Shown: positions 8,438-20,272 of the stretch, in pieces
Layout of the letters: each line of letters opens with the position of its first letter
How positions within the stretch are numbered: position 1 is the stretch's first letter
Assembly: GCF_030758935.1 (NCBI RefSeq)
Contig: NZ_CP132333.1
Span: forward strand, 2,232,992 to 2,296,991
Source: Geothrix sp. PMB-07
GTDB lineage: Bacteria; Acidobacteriota; Holophagae; Holophagales; Holophagaceae
Length of the DNA stretch: 64,000 nucleotides
Direction: 5' to 3'
Translations under genes and position numbers: made by a program
The notes under the pieces: model-generated
What the model saw: the letters and a program-made list of their open reading frames with translations, nothing else
What the model was told of the DNA's origin: nothing
The model's database searches: none

Positions 8438-10567
8438 TTACTTGATGATGCCCACCTGACTGAGCATCCAGGCGGTTTCGAAGGCCTTGTCCTTCAGGGC
8501 GTCATAACGCCCAGAGGCGCCGCCGTGACCAGCAGGCTCCATCTTGATCTTCAGCAGCAGGGGGTTGCTGTCAGTCTTCAGGGTGCGCAGTTTGGCCACG
8601 TATTTGGCGGGCTCCCAGTACATCACCTGGCTGTCATTGAAGCTGGTGGTGACGAGGATGGCCGGATAGGCCTTCTTCTGCAGGTTGTCGTAGGGGCTGT
8701 AGGCGCGCATGTAGTCGAAGGCGGCCTTCTCGTTGGGATTGCCCCACTCCAGATACTCGCCCACGGTGAGCGGCAGGCTGGCGTCCATCATGGTGTTCAT
8801 CACATCGACGAAGGGCACGGCGCTGTGCACGGCCTTGAAGAGATCGGGGCGCAGGTTGGTGACGGCGCCCATGAGCAGGCCACCGGCGCTGCCGCCCTCG
8901 ATGACCAGGCGGTCCTTGCTGGTCCACTTCTCCTTCACCAGGAAGTCGGCGGAATCAATGAAATCAGTGAAGGTGTTCATCTTCTTCATGAGCATGCCGT
9001 CGTCGTGCCAGGCCTCGCCCATGTCGTTGCCACCCCGGATGTGGGCCAGCACGTAGACCATGCCACGGTCCAAGAGACTCAGCCGGGGGATGGAGAAGGT
9101 GGCCGACTGGCCGTAGCCGTAGGAGCCGTAGGCATAGAGGAAGAGCGGCGCGCTGCCATCCCGCTTGACGCCCTTCTTGTAGACCACGGACAGCGGCACT
9201 TTCACCCCATCCCGGGCCGTGGCCCAGAGGCGCTCCGTGGCGTACTGGGATTTGTCATAGCCGCCCAGCACTTCCGTCTGCTTCAGCAGGGTCTGCTTGC
9301 CCGTGGCCATGTCGCAGTCGTAGATGCTGGAGGGCGTCACCATGGACTGGTAGTTCAGCCGGAAGGTGGTGGAGGTGTACTCCGGAGTGCCGGCGTCGAA
9401 GGCTGAGTAGACGCTCTCGGGGAAGCTCACATCCCGCCAGGTTTTCGCTTTCACATCGAAGATGCGGAAACGTTCGAGCCCCTGGCTCTTCTCCGCCACC
9501 ACAAAGAAATCCTTGAAGGGATCGAAGCCATCCAGCAGCACGTCTGGCCGGTGGGGCAGCACTTCGCTCCAGTGGGCGGGATCGGGTGTGGCCACGGGGG
9601 CGGAAACCAGGCGGAAGTTCTTGGCGCCCCTGTTGGTGCGGAGGTAGAAGAGGCCCTCCCGGTGTTCGAGGTCGTATTTGTGGCCCTTTTCCCGCGGCAG
9701 TACGGCCTTGAACGCGCCCTTGGGGTCGTTGGCGGCGAGGTAGCGCATCTCCCAGGTGTCTGTGGATTGGCTGGCGGAAACGAGGTACTTGTGGTCCTTG
9801 GTGCGGCCCACGCCCACGCCGTAGAGCTCATCCTTTTCCTCAAAGACCAGCTCAGGTTTGCCCGCTTTCAGATCCAGGCGCCAGAGCTGGTTGGAGCGCT
9901 TCGTGACGGCATCCTCGGTGACGAAGAAGACATGGCGGTTGTCCGCGGCCCATGTGAAGGAGGTGACCCGCTCGGCCAGGGGAGCGCTGATCTTGCCCGT
10001 GCCCAGATCCTTGGTGAAGAGCGTGTACTGGCGGAAGCCCGTGGCATCGGTGCTGTACAGCAGAGTCTTGTCGTCATCGCTGACGGACAGGCCACCCAGG
10101 CTGAGGAACTTCAGCCCCTTGGCCAGTTCGTTCTGGTCCAGCAGGACCTCCTCCAGAGCCTTCTCATCGTAGGCGCCGCTGTTGGTGGCCTTGCGTCGAC
10201 ACTGGATGCCGTACTGCTTGCCCTCCTCCGTGCGGGAGTAGTAATGGTAGGCGCCGCGTCGCACCGGAACGCTGAGATCGGTCTGCTTGATGCGGCCCAG
10301 AATCTCCTTGTAGAGGGCCTCGGAGAACGGCTTGAGATCCGCCGTCATGGCCTCCATGTAGCTGTTTTCCGCATTCAGATAGGCCACAACTTCGGGGTTC
10401 GCCTTCTCCCGAAGCCAGAACCAGGGGTCGTTCACCTTTTCGCCATGCCAGGTAGACAGGTGTTCGACCTGCTTGGCCACAGGGGGCACGGGTGCCTGCG
10501 CTGCGAGACGCAGCGTGACGCTCACAAGGGCCGCCAGGCCCGCAAACCGGAGGGTACGGATGGACAT
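8438..10567 (-). CDS. ptrB: S9A serine peptidase, oligopeptidase B-like, exported
   Basis: 709 residues. A signal peptide (TLRFAGLAALVSVTLRLAAQA) suggests export, unlike the cytoplasmic E. coli enzyme. A beta-propeller domain (about residues 80-430) precedes the alpha/beta hydrolase domain. Catalytic residues can be placed: Ser in EGGSAGGLLMGA, Asp in FNDSQVMYWEPAKY, His in EPAGHGGASGRYD. The sequence PWFWLREKANPEVVAYLNAEN and the RTEEGKQYGIQCRRK region are oligopeptidase B features; that enzyme cleaves small peptides after Arg or Lys. Two further S9 peptidases lie at 57.6-61.9 kb. It is monocistronic, flanked by hairpins. Confidence 0.88.
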   Translation of the reverse strand: MSIRTLRFAGLAALVSVTLRLAAQAPVPPVAKQVEHLSTWHGEKVNDPWFWLREKANPEVVAYLNAENSYMEAMTADLKPFSEALYKEILGRIKQTDLSVPVRRGAYHYYSRTEEGKQYGIQCRRKATNSGAYDEKALEEVLLDQNELAKGLKFLSLGGLSVSDDDKTLLYSTDATGFRQYTLFTKDLGTGKISAPLAERVTSFTWAADNRHVFFVTEDAVTKRSNQLWRLDLKAGKPELVFEEKDELYGVGVGRTKDHKYLVSASQSTDTWEMRYLAANDPKGAFKAVLPREKGHKYDLEHREGLFYLRTNRGAKNFRLVSAPVATPDPAHWSEVLPHRPDVLLDGFDPFKDFFVVAEKSQGLERFRIFDVKAKTWRDVSFPESVYSAFDAGTPEYTSTTFRLNYQSMVTPSSIYDCDMATGKQTLLKQTEVLGGYDKSQYATERLWATARDGVKVPLSVVYKKGVKRDGSAPLFLYAYGSYGYGQSATFSIPRLSLLDRGMVYVLAHIRGGNDMGEAWHDDGMLMKKMNTFTDFIDSADFLVKEKWTSKDRLVIEGGSAGGLLMGAVTNLRPDLFKAVHSAVPFVDVMNTMMDASLPLTVGEYLEWGNPNEKAAFDYMRAYSPYDNLQKKAYPAILVTTSFNDSQVMYWEPAKYVAKLRTLKTDSNPLLLKIKMEPAGHGGASGRYDALKDKAFETAWMLSQVGIIK

Positions 10568-10605
10568 GGAGCGCTCCTGATGAACATGCGCTCCACCGTA
10601 CCATG

Positions 10606-10634
10606 AAAAACGGGCCCCTCAAGAGGGGCCCGTT
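10606..10634 (-). terminator. Rho-independent terminator of hppA
   Basis: A stem of 11-12 bp (10609-10620 with 10623-10634) is followed on the minus strand by a run of five T residues (10610-10606). It lies 22 bases past the pyrophosphatase stop. Confidence 0.88.
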
Positions 10635-10656
10635 GGTGGTTTCTTGCGTGGCCTGT

Positions 10657-13098
10657 TTAAGCCTTGTCTTCCACGGTGGGAATGCGCATGCCATAGAAGG
10701 AGCGCCACACGAAGACCGTGGAGATCAGGAAGAAGACCAGGGCCCAGATGTGAGCGGTCACCGGGTTCAGCTCGATCGCCAGCTCGACGGCCAGAAGACC
10801 AAAGAGGGTGGTGAACTTGATGACGGGGTTCAAGGCCACGGAAGAGGTGTCCTTGAAGGGGTCGCCCACGGTGTCGCCCACGACGCAGGCGTCGTGCAGG
10901 GCCGTGCCCTTGGCCTTCAGTTCGGTTTCCACCAGCTTCTTGGCGTTATCCCAGGCACCACCGGTATTGGCCATGAAGATGGCCTGATAGAGACCGAAAA
11001 CAGCGATGGAGATCAGATAGCCGATGAAGAAGTAGTGGTTGGCGCAGGCGAAGGCCAGGGTGGAGAAGAACACCGCCAGGAAGATGTTGAACATGCCCTT
11101 CTGGGCGTACTGGGTGCAGATCTCCACCACTTTCTTGGAGTCTTCCACCGAGGCCTTGGCGGCCCCGGAATCCAGCTTGATGTTCTGCTTGATGAACTCC
11201 ACCGCCCGGTAGGCACCCGTGGCCACGGCCTGGCAGGCCGCGCCGGAGAACCAGAAGATGATGGCGCCGCCCGTGATGATGCCCAGGAGGAACAGGGGGT
11301 TGATGATCGAGAGGCCACGGAAGACGTTCTCGACACCGAACTTGCCGTTCAGCACCTGGATGATGGAGAAGATCAGCGTCGTGGCGCCCACCACGGCGGT
11401 GCCGATGAGCACGGGCTTGGCCGTGGCCTTGAAGGTGTTGCCGGCGCCGTCGTTCTCTTCGAGGTACATCTTGCCGTTCTCGAAGTCGGGCTTGAAGCCG
11501 AAGTCCTTCTGGATCTCCGCCTCAATGCCGGGAATCTCCTCGATGGTGGAGAGTTCATAGACGGACTGGGCGTTGTCCGTCACGGGGCCATAGGAATCCA
11601 CGGCGATGGTCACGGGACCCATGCCCAGGAAGCCGAAGGCCACGAGGCCGAAGGCGAAGATGGCAGGAGCTTCCATGAAGCCGGCGAGGCCGAAGGTGGA
11701 CACGTAGTACGCGGCGCCCATGAGGGCCACGATGGTGAGCCCCATCCAGTAGGCGGAGAAGTAGCCCGCCACCAGGCCGGAGATGATGTTGAGAGAGGCT
11801 CCGCCCTCCTTGGAGGCCGTCACCACTTCGCGGACATGGCCGGAGTTGGTGGAGGTGAAGGCTTTCACCAGCTCGGGAATGAGCGCGCCCGCGAGGGTGC
11901 CGCAGGTGATGATGGTCGAGAGCTTGCACCAGAGGTGGTCGGGCAGGTTGCCGATGAGCACCTTGGAGAGCACGTAGGTCATCACGATGGAGACGATGGA
12001 CGTCAGCCACACCAGGGTGGTCAGGGGCGTCTCGAAATCGAACTTGGAGGACGCGCCGTACTTGGCCTTCGCCCAGAGGCCGTTGATCCAGTAGGACGCG
12101 GCGGAGGTCACAATCATGCCCACGCGCATGACGAAGATCCACACCAGCAGGGGCACCTGGATGGCGGGGTCCTTCACGGCCAGCAGGATGAAGGTAATGA
12201 GGGCCACGCCCGTGACACCGTAGGTTTCGAAGCCGTCGGCCGTGGGGCCCACGGAATCGCCCGCATTGTCACCCACGCAATCGGCGATGACGCCGGGGTT
12301 GCGGGCATCGTCTTCCTTGATTTTGAAGACGATCTTCATGAGGTCGGAGCCGATGTCAGCGATCTTGGTGAAGATGCCGCCTGCGATGCGCAGGGCGGCG
12401 GCACCGAGGGACTCGCCGATGGCGAAGCCGATGAAGCAGGGGCCAGCGGCATCACCGGGAATGAACAGCAGGATGGCCAGCATGAGGAGCAGTTCCACCG
12501 AAATGAGCAGCATGCCGATGGACATGCCGGCCTTCAGGGGGATTTCCATGGTGGGGAAGGGCTTGCCGCCCAGGGAGGCAAAAGCCGTGCGGGAGTTGGC
12601 GAAGGTGTTGATGCGGATCCCGAACCAAGCCACCGCCACCGAGCCCAGGATGCCGATGACCGAGAAGATCAAGATCACGATCACCTGGCCCCAGCCCATG
12701 GGCGTGTGCGCCAGGAACTTGAAGTAGGCGACGATGATGACGGCAATGAAAGCCCAGAGCACGGAAATGAATTTGATCTGGGTGATCAGGTAGGTCTTGC
12801 AGGTCTCGTAGATCAGCTCGGAGATTTCGAGCATGGATTTGTGCACGGGAAGATCGCGGATCTGGGCGTACTGCACCAGGCCGAAACCAATGCCGAGCAG
12901 ACAGATGAAGAGGCCGATGAGCAGCAGGTTGTGGCCCGTCATGCCCATGAAACTGCCCTGCAGGGCAGGGATTTTCAGTTCTGCCTCACCGCCCGCGAAG
13001 GCTGGCGACGAGAGGAGCAGCATGACGATGGCGGTCATGGCCCCCTTCATGAGTCGGCCCGGCGCGAGCGAGCCGAGCAGGCGTTTGATCATCTCCAT
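10657..13098 (-). CDS. hppA: Membrane-bound ion-translocating pyrophosphatase
   Basis: The start at 13098 (MEMIKRLLGSLAPGR) has GGAGG six bases upstream; the longer in-frame extension is untranslated leader. 813 residues, around 16 membrane helices. The pyrophosphate site is seen in the DNAGDSVGPTADGFE and GDNAG segments and in GDTVGDPFKDTSS near the C-terminus. At the cation-determining position the motif reads GNTFKATAK, with lysine where K+-dependent enzymes have alanine, pointing to the K+-independent class. An extra loop (about 30 residues, EIPGIEAEIQKDFGFKPDFE...) precedes that motif. It couples PPi hydrolysis to H+ (or Na+) pumping across the inner membrane. Confidence 0.95.
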   Translation of the reverse strand: MEMIKRLLGSLAPGRLMKGAMTAIVMLLLSSPAFAGGEAELKIPALQGSFMGMTGHNLLLIGLFICLLGIGFGLVQYAQIRDLPVHKSMLEISELIYETCKTYLITQIKFISVLWAFIAVIIVAYFKFLAHTPMGWGQVIVILIFSVIGILGSVAVAWFGIRINTFANSRTAFASLGGKPFPTMEIPLKAGMSIGMLLISVELLLMLAILLFIPGDAAGPCFIGFAIGESLGAAALRIAGGIFTKIADIGSDLMKIVFKIKEDDARNPGVIADCVGDNAGDSVGPTADGFETYGVTGVALITFILLAVKDPAIQVPLLVWIFVMRVGMIVTSAASYWINGLWAKAKYGASSKFDFETPLTTLVWLTSIVSIVMTYVLSKVLIGNLPDHLWCKLSTIITCGTLAGALIPELVKAFTSTNSGHVREVVTASKEGGASLNIISGLVAGYFSAYWMGLTIVALMGAAYYVSTFGLAGFMEAPAIFAFGLVAFGFLGMGPVTIAVDSYGPVTDNAQSVYELSTIEEIPGIEAEIQKDFGFKPDFENGKMYLEENDGAGNTFKATAKPVLIGTAVVGATTLIFSIIQVLNGKFGVENVFRGLSIINPLFLLGIITGGAIIFWFSGAACQAVATGAYRAVEFIKQNIKLDSGAAKASVEDSKKVVEICTQYAQKGMFNIFLAVFFSTLAFACANHYFFIGYLISIAVFGLYQAIFMANTGGAWDNAKKLVETELKAKGTALHDACVVGDTVGDPFKDTSSVALNPVIKFTTLFGLLAVELAIELNPVTAHIWALVFFLISTVFVWRSFYGMRIPTVEDKA

Positions 13099-13471
13099 GG
13101 TTTTCCTCCAAATGGATTCAGAAAGGTGAAACGTGTGTGGTTGATGGAATCGCGGGATGGGATCGAGGTGGCGGGCGTTGAATCGGCGCAAGCCCCGCTG
13201 GGGGGCGAACCACCAAAGATCGTGTTTGGATCGTGAGAAACTCTAGCGCGGAAGGGCCTCTTGCCGCAAGACTGGGGCCCAGGCCCACGCCGTCTCAACC
13301 TCCAACAGCGCCGTTTGAGGCCAGTGTGACCAACGCCCACACCAAGGGGCTTTGGATTCCTCCCTCCAAGGAAGATAATCGAGAGACATATGGCTTCTCC
13401 CTTCGCTTCCGGCCATCCAGATCCGCCGGAACCCTCGCTTCACATTCAAGCCTTCTTCAAGGAGTCCACCT
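13099..13471. other. Intergenic region between divergent hppA and sdhC
   Basis: About 370 bases between two divergent energy genes, so it must hold both promoters. GGAGG for hppA is at its left end and AAGGAG for sdhC at its right end. I cannot point to convincing -35/-10 pairs or an operator. Open frames through it have no recognisable product. Confidence 0.5.
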
Positions 13472-14167
13472 ATGTCCGTCGCTGAACAGAGCATCGCGGG
13501 CGCGGAAGCCCGCGGCCACGGCTTCCTGGCCTCATCGGTCGGGAGAAAGGTGGTGATGGCAGCCACCGGCATCATCCTCTTCGGGTTCGTCACCGTGCAC
13601 ATGATCGGCAACACCCAGGCCTACCTGGGCGCCGAAAGCTTCAACGCCTACGCCAAGTTCCTCCACACCATGCTCCACGGCGCCGGCATCTGGATCTTCC
13701 GGGCCGTGCTCCTGACCGCTGCTGGCCTCCACGTCTGGGCCGCCGTGACCCTCACGCTGGATAACCAGGCCGCCCGCCCTGTGGGCTACCGCGCGCAGCA
13801 GTCCCAGGCCTCCACCTGGGCCTCCCGCACCATGCGTTGGAGCGGTGTCATCCTGGCCGCCTTCATCGTCTACCACCTGCTCCACCTGACCACGGGCACG
13901 GTGCACCCGAATTTCGACCACGCCAATCCCTACGCCAATTTCGTGAACGGCTTCAAGGTGCCCGTGGTGGCCGGCTTCTACATCGTGGCCCAGCTCTGTC
14001 TGGGGCTGCACATGTGGCACGGCGTCTGGAGCGTCACCCAGTCCTTGGGCCTCGCGCATCCCCGCTACAACAGCCTGCGCCGGAACTTCGCCACCGGCCT
14101 GACGATCCTCGTGGTTGGCGTGAACATCACCTATCCCATCGCCGTCCTCACCGGCGTCATCCACTGA
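13472..14167 (+). CDS. sdhC: Succinate dehydrogenase cytochrome b subunit (b558 type)
   Basis: 231 residues with five membrane helices, matching the single-polypeptide diheme cytochrome b558 anchor of type B succinate:quinone oxidoreductases. Candidate heme-ligand histidines lie in helices: [27 protein letters not shown] and [15 protein letters not shown] precedes the ATG. First gene of sdhC-sdhA-sdhB, with 13 bases to sdhA. It anchors SdhAB on the inner membrane and passes electrons to quinone (or from quinol in fumarate reduction). No sdhD is present, as expected for this type. Confidence 0.93.
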   Translation: MSVAEQSIAGAEARGHGFLASSVGRKVVMAATGIILFGFVTVHMIGNTQAYLGAESFNAYAKFLHTMLHGAGIWIFRAVLLTAAGLHVWAAVTLTLDNQAARPVGYRAQQSQASTWASRTMRWSGVILAAFIVYHLLHLTTGTVHPNFDHANPYANFVNGFKVPVVAGFYIVAQLCLGLHMWHGVWSVTQSLGLAHPRYNSLRRNFATGLTILVVGVNITYPIAVLTGVIH

Positions 14168-14180
14168 TCCAGGAGCAGCC

Positions 14181-16100
<1,920 letters not shown>

Positions 16101-16111
16101 GGGCCTGAGCC

Positions 16112-16903
16112 ATGTCCCAGAAATCCATGAACCTCACCCTCCACGTGTGGCGCCAGAAGAATGCCAAGTGCGACGGCAAGTTCGTCGAGTACAAGGCCGA
16201 CGGTGTCAGCCCCGACATGTCCTTCCTCGAGATGCTGGATGTCGTGAACGAAGGCCTCATCGCCAAAGGCGAAGAGCCCATCGAGTTCGATCACGACTGC
16301 CGCGAAGGCATCTGCGGCATGTGCAGCATGGTCATCAACGGCCGTCCGCATGGACCCAAGGAACGCACCACCACCTGCCAGCTGCACATGCGCAGCTTCA
16401 AGGATGGCGACAGCATCACGCTGGAGCCCTGGCGCGCCGAGGCCTTCCCCGTGATCCGCGACCTCGTGGTGGACCGCACGGCCTTCGACCGCATCGTCGC
16501 GGCCGGTGGCTTCATCACGGCGCCTGCGGGCTCGCCCCAGGATGCCAATGCGCTGCCCATCTCCAAGGAGCATGCCGACCTGTCGATGGATGCCGCCGCC
16601 TGCATCGGCTGCGGCGCCTGCGTGGCCGCCTGCCCCAATGCCAGCGCCATGCTCTTCGTGTCCGCGAAGATCAGCCACCTGGGCCTGCTGCCCCAGGGGC
16701 AGCCTGAGCGCTACCTCCGCGTCCGCGACATGATCGCCCAAATGGACGCCGAAGAGTTTGGCACCTGCACCAACCACGGCGAATGCGAAGCCGCTTGCCC
16801 CAAGAGCATCAAGATGGAGAACATCGCGCGCATGAACCGCGACTTCATCAAGGCCAGCCTCACCTACCGGCCCGCCAGCACCAGCGGCGGCGGTGCGGGC
16901 TGA
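16112..16903 (+). CDS. sdhB: Succinate dehydrogenase iron-sulfur subunit
   Basis: 263 residues. The N-terminal plant-type 2Fe-2S ligands lie in [16 protein letters not shown] with the fourth cysteine in TTCQLHM. The C-terminal domain has [15 protein letters not shown] (4Fe-4S) and [15 protein letters not shown] (3Fe-4S pattern). It carries electrons from the SdhA flavin to the SdhC hemes. Last gene of the operon; a strong terminator follows 12 bases after the stop. The cysteine sets are complete, so the complex should be functional. Confidence 0.96.
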   Translation: MSQKSMNLTLHVWRQKNAKCDGKFVEYKADGVSPDMSFLEMLDVVNEGLIAKGEEPIEFDHDCREGICGMCSMVINGRPHGPKERTTTCQLHMRSFKDGDSITLEPWRAEAFPVIRDLVVDRTAFDRIVAAGGFITAPAGSPQDANALPISKEHADLSMDAAACIGCGACVAACPNASAMLFVSAKISHLGLLPQGQPERYLRVRDMIAQMDAEEFGTCTNHGECEAACPKSIKMENIARMNRDFIKASLTYRPASTSGGGAG

Positions 16904-16915
16904 AGCACGCTCATC

Positions 16916-16954
16916 CCCATAAAAACGCCCGGCTCAGCCGGGCGTTTTTATGGG
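16916..16954 (+). terminator. Rho-independent terminator of sdhCAB
   Basis: A perfect 18-bp stem (16916-16933 with 16937-16954), 3-base loop, with five T residues in the descending arm matched by five A residues in the ascending arm. Such a symmetrical signal can act on both strands. Confidence 0.92.
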
Positions 16955-17019
16955 TGGTCGCTTTGCAGAGGCGGACTGTTCTGCCGAAGTCCTCTACCCT
17001 CTAACTGTGAAATATATCA

Positions 17020-17033
17020 AGATACCTGTATCT
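17020..17033. promoter_or_regulatory. Possible operator palindrome upstream of TonB receptor
   Basis: A perfect inverted repeat AGATAC-CT-GTATCT lies in a locally AT-rich stretch 140 bases before the receptor start. Position and symmetry suggest a regulator site, for example for nutrient control of uptake. No regulator is identified. Confidence 0.25.
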
Positions 17034-17173
17034 CCTGATCAAGGGAAAATCACCAACATTGCCTTGACCCGGCAAGCCGCCGGGTGCGCGGTTGCTTATC
17101 CTCCCAACCCACGACCCTGCCTTGTCCACCAGGGTTATCCGGAGGCCAAAGAACACGACCCAACTTAAGCGCG

Positions 17174-20020
17174 ATGGGTCGCGTCTCCATCCTCATCGTG
17201 ATGGGCGCAACCCTTCCCATCCACGCACATGGCGTTCAGACCGCCGATGTGTCGGGCGTGGTTGTGGATGACAAAGGGCAACCAGTCAGCAATGCCCGCA
17301 TCATCCTCACCAGCCCCTCCCTCCAAGGTCAGCGCACCTACACGACAGATGCCTCCGGCCGATTCTCTGCCAGGCTGCTTCCCCCTGGCGCCTACACCAT
17401 CCAGGTTTCCGAACCCAGCCACCAGACGTTGAGCGCCAACCAGCGTTTGGAACTGGGCCAGAGGTACAGCCCCCGCTTCGTTCTCCAGCCGGTGGGTAAT
17501 GCGGTGGTGAGTGTCATCGGAACCTTGTCCCAGGTTGACAAGCAGGAAACCAGCACCAGCTCCAGTTTCCGTCTGGAAGAAGTCAACAACCTGCCCACAA
17601 ACCGCAACGTTGAAAGCATGATGGCGCTGGCTCCTGGCGTCATCGATTCGAGCACGGTGAACGGTTATGCTCAGGTCCGCGGTGCCCTGAGTTCCAACAA
17701 ACGCTTCATGCTGGATGGCCAGGAAGTCTCCGATAGCATCTACGGAAACCGCGGCATTTCGGTGATCGACGATGCCATCGACGAAGTCCAGATCATCACC
17801 GGAGCCATCTCTGCTGAATACGGCGACGTGGATGGAGGTGTCATCAACGCAGTCACCAAGACCGGTGGCAACAAGTTCACCGGTGTCTTCCGCAGCCAGC
17901 TGAGCAACGCCTCCTGGAACGCCACTAAGCCTTTCACCACCACGGCCAATAGGGCCCTTATTCCCAACAAACTGAACCACACGGACAGCCTGAGCATCGG
18001 CGGCTACCTGATCAAGGACAAGCTCTGGTTCTTTGTCTCGGGCCAGCAGCGCAACAACTCCACATTCCAGACCATTGATGCCGCCTCATCGGTGGATCCA
18101 GGCAAAGGCTACGCCCAGGGCGATGATGACAAGCGGCTCCAGGCCAAGTTCACTTACCAACTGAATCAGGACCATACACTTTCCTTCGCCTATGTCACCC
18201 ACCGCGAAATGGTCACCAACAACAATTTCCTCTCCGGTGAGCTGGCCGCGCTGGAACCCCAGCTATCTCAGGACAGTTCCTGGAGTCTGAACTGGTCCGC
18301 CAACTGGGGGCTCAATCTCTCCATGGAGGCCCGCGTTGGTGTGAAGAAAGAGGCCCTCACCGGAGGCGGAACCGTTCCCGGTGTCACGCCAGTGTTTGAC
18401 TACAACTCTGGGCTGGCGTACCTGAATGGCTTCTTCAATAACTACGATGGCGGAGATCATCGGGACAACCAGAGTGCCGACCTGAAGTTCACGAGCCTCT
18501 TTGAAGCAGCCGACTCCCACCAGCTGGTGTTCGGTGGGAATTACCTAAAAGGCAGCCACCGCGCCCAAAACCAGCAGTCCCGCACCAATGCCTACTACGA
18601 TGTGGCGGGTTGGGATCCCCTGGGAACTCTTGGCGGGGCGCCCGATGGGGGCACGCCGTACGACTATCAAGTGTACAAATCGAGCACAGCGACCGCCTAC
18701 GACAACAGCCTCGGCCTCTTCATCAATGACAAGTGGTCCCTCAATGACCGCGTCTCACTGAGCCTGGGCCTGCGTTGGGACAAATATCACGCCTACAGTG
18801 AGGATTCGCCCGCCACCGCTGGCGCTTCGGGCCTGTCGCCCCGCCTGAGTGGGAAGTGGGACATCTTCGGCGATACGTCCTGGCAGGTCGCGGCCAGCTT
18901 CAGCCGATACAACGCCAAGCCACTCTCTGCCATCGTCAATTCTGTCAGCAATGCGGGCAATCCCACGAACATCGGCTACCTGTACACCGGCCCCTACGAT
19001 GGGGCAACGCCTGGTTCCACCGCGAGTCCTTCGAGCGTCACCAATCCGGCCAATTGGACGCAGGCTTATAACTATTCCAGCCCTCAGACCACCCGTCTCT
19101 CACCCAATTTGAAGGCGCCGCACACCAACGAATACCAGCTGAGCCTGACCCATGGTTTCAAGCTGGTTGGCCATGACGGCTATGTGAAGGGCACCCTCGT
19201 CCGCAAGGAATTCAAGGATCTCTTTGATTATCGTGCGGGCAATGATGGGACCTTCGCGCCTCCCGCTGAGTTGGGCCTGGGTTCCATATATGTGAAGGTC
19301 TGGGAGAACAGCAGCCAGGCCAAACGGACTTATCAGGACATGGAACTGGAGTCCGGAATCCATACGCCCAATTGGGACGCTTCGGGCAACGTGGTCTGGT
19401 CAACATTGAAAGGAAACTACCAGGGCGAAGGCAGTGGCGTTGGCCCCTCCGGTCAGGGTCTGAACTACTTCACGTCCATCAATGGGGCCCCCATTTACGA
19501 CATCAACCACTTCTCGCCGAGCGGCCCCCTCGTGGGCCATGTTCCCCTCCGCATCCGTGCGACCGCCGACTACCACTTCGACTGGTCCTTGGGCAAAACC
19601 ACCTTTGGCATCATCTACCGCTTCGACTCCGGCACTCACGACAGCCAGACCCGCACGGTGAACGCCGCAGACGTCAACCCGGCTCTCACCCAGATCAGCA
19701 CCTTGACCCAGTACCGCAATGACACCCGGGGCAATATCGTCTATCCTTCCCAGGCTTTCACGGATTTGGCCATTTCCCAGGATTTCAAACTGTTCAAGGT
19801 TTCCGACAAATCCGTGGCCTTCTTCGCCAAGGTTGCCATTCTGAACGTCTTCAACCACCAGCAGCAGAAATCGTGGCGCAACCAATGGCAAACCCCCAAT
19901 GGTGGCAACATCTATGACCCAGCGGGATGGACCCCGGTCACCGGCAACGGCCTGCCTCATGGGGCCAGCGATTACGGGGAGGCACGATCCCTTACCGCAC
20001 AGGCCGGGTTCAAATTCTGA
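17174..20020 (+). CDS. TonB-dependent receptor with carboxypeptidase-regulatory domain
   Basis: The start at 17174 is chosen because it opens a signal peptide (MGRVSILIVMGATLPIHAHG); the open frame extends 90 bases further upstream without homology. 948 residues. Residues ~25-110 form a carboxypeptidase-regulatory-like beta sandwich (ADVSGVVVDDKGQPVSNARI). The plug follows (LPTNRNVESMMALAPGV..., VDGGVINAVTKTGGN), then the barrel, ending in aromatic ...AQAGFKF. This domain order is common in large Acidobacteriota and Bacteroidota receptors that import peptides or glycans. Substrate is unknown. It has its own terminator and a possible operator upstream. Confidence 0.9.
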   Translation: MGRVSILIVMGATLPIHAHGVQTADVSGVVVDDKGQPVSNARIILTSPSLQGQRTYTTDASGRFSARLLPPGAYTIQVSEPSHQTLSANQRLELGQRYSPRFVLQPVGNAVVSVIGTLSQVDKQETSTSSSFRLEEVNNLPTNRNVESMMALAPGVIDSSTVNGYAQVRGALSSNKRFMLDGQEVSDSIYGNRGISVIDDAIDEVQIITGAISAEYGDVDGGVINAVTKTGGNKFTGVFRSQLSNASWNATKPFTTTANRALIPNKLNHTDSLSIGGYLIKDKLWFFVSGQQRNNSTFQTIDAASSVDPGKGYAQGDDDKRLQAKFTYQLNQDHTLSFAYVTHREMVTNNNFLSGELAALEPQLSQDSSWSLNWSANWGLNLSMEARVGVKKEALTGGGTVPGVTPVFDYNSGLAYLNGFFNNYDGGDHRDNQSADLKFTSLFEAADSHQLVFGGNYLKGSHRAQNQQSRTNAYYDVAGWDPLGTLGGAPDGGTPYDYQVYKSSTATAYDNSLGLFINDKWSLNDRVSLSLGLRWDKYHAYSEDSPATAGASGLSPRLSGKWDIFGDTSWQVAASFSRYNAKPLSAIVNSVSNAGNPTNIGYLYTGPYDGATPGSTASPSSVTNPANWTQAYNYSSPQTTRLSPNLKAPHTNEYQLSLTHGFKLVGHDGYVKGTLVRKEFKDLFDYRAGNDGTFAPPAELGLGSIYVKVWENSSQAKRTYQDMELESGIHTPNWDASGNVVWSTLKGNYQGEGSGVGPSGQGLNYFTSINGAPIYDINHFSPSGPLVGHVPLRIRATADYHFDWSLGKTTFGIIYRFDSGTHDSQTRTVNAADVNPALTQISTLTQYRNDTRGNIVYPSQAFTDLAISQDFKLFKVSDKSVAFFAKVAILNVFNHQQQKSWRNQWQTPNGGNIYDPAGWTPVTGNGLPHGASDYGEARSLTAQAGFKF

Positions 20021-20042
20021 TTCACCTGTAACCTTGCCCCGC

Positions 20043-20084
20043 ACACATGAAAACGCCTGGCCGCCGCCAGGCGTTTTCATGTGT
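20043..20084 (+). terminator. Rho-independent terminator of TonB receptor
   Basis: A 19-bp stem (20043-20061 with 20066-20084), loop CGCC, with a T tract in the descending arm. Located 22 bases after the stop. Confidence 0.88.
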
Positions 20085-20272
20085 GGGCCGCCGAAAGTCC
20101 CTGCCCGCCTGGCGCCATTCGTCGGGGCCGCAGCCCCATTCACCGGGCAACCGTGACCACGGCTTCTGCACCAACGCAACTCAGTCCATGCTCATACCAG
20201 CCCGACCTTCCCAGGCCATCTGCAAGAGCTGAGGAAGCCCCCTACTTCGAACCATTTCACCCAGAATGAATC

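Noticed and set aside
10603-13236. 877-aa plus-strand frame opposite hppA
   Set aside because: It is antisense to a clear membrane pyrophosphatase, of His/Gly/Glu-rich composition typical of GC-rich shadows.
17165-17980. 271-aa minus-strand frame opposite the TonB receptor
   Set aside because: Shadow of the receptor's plug region; no start signal or domain.
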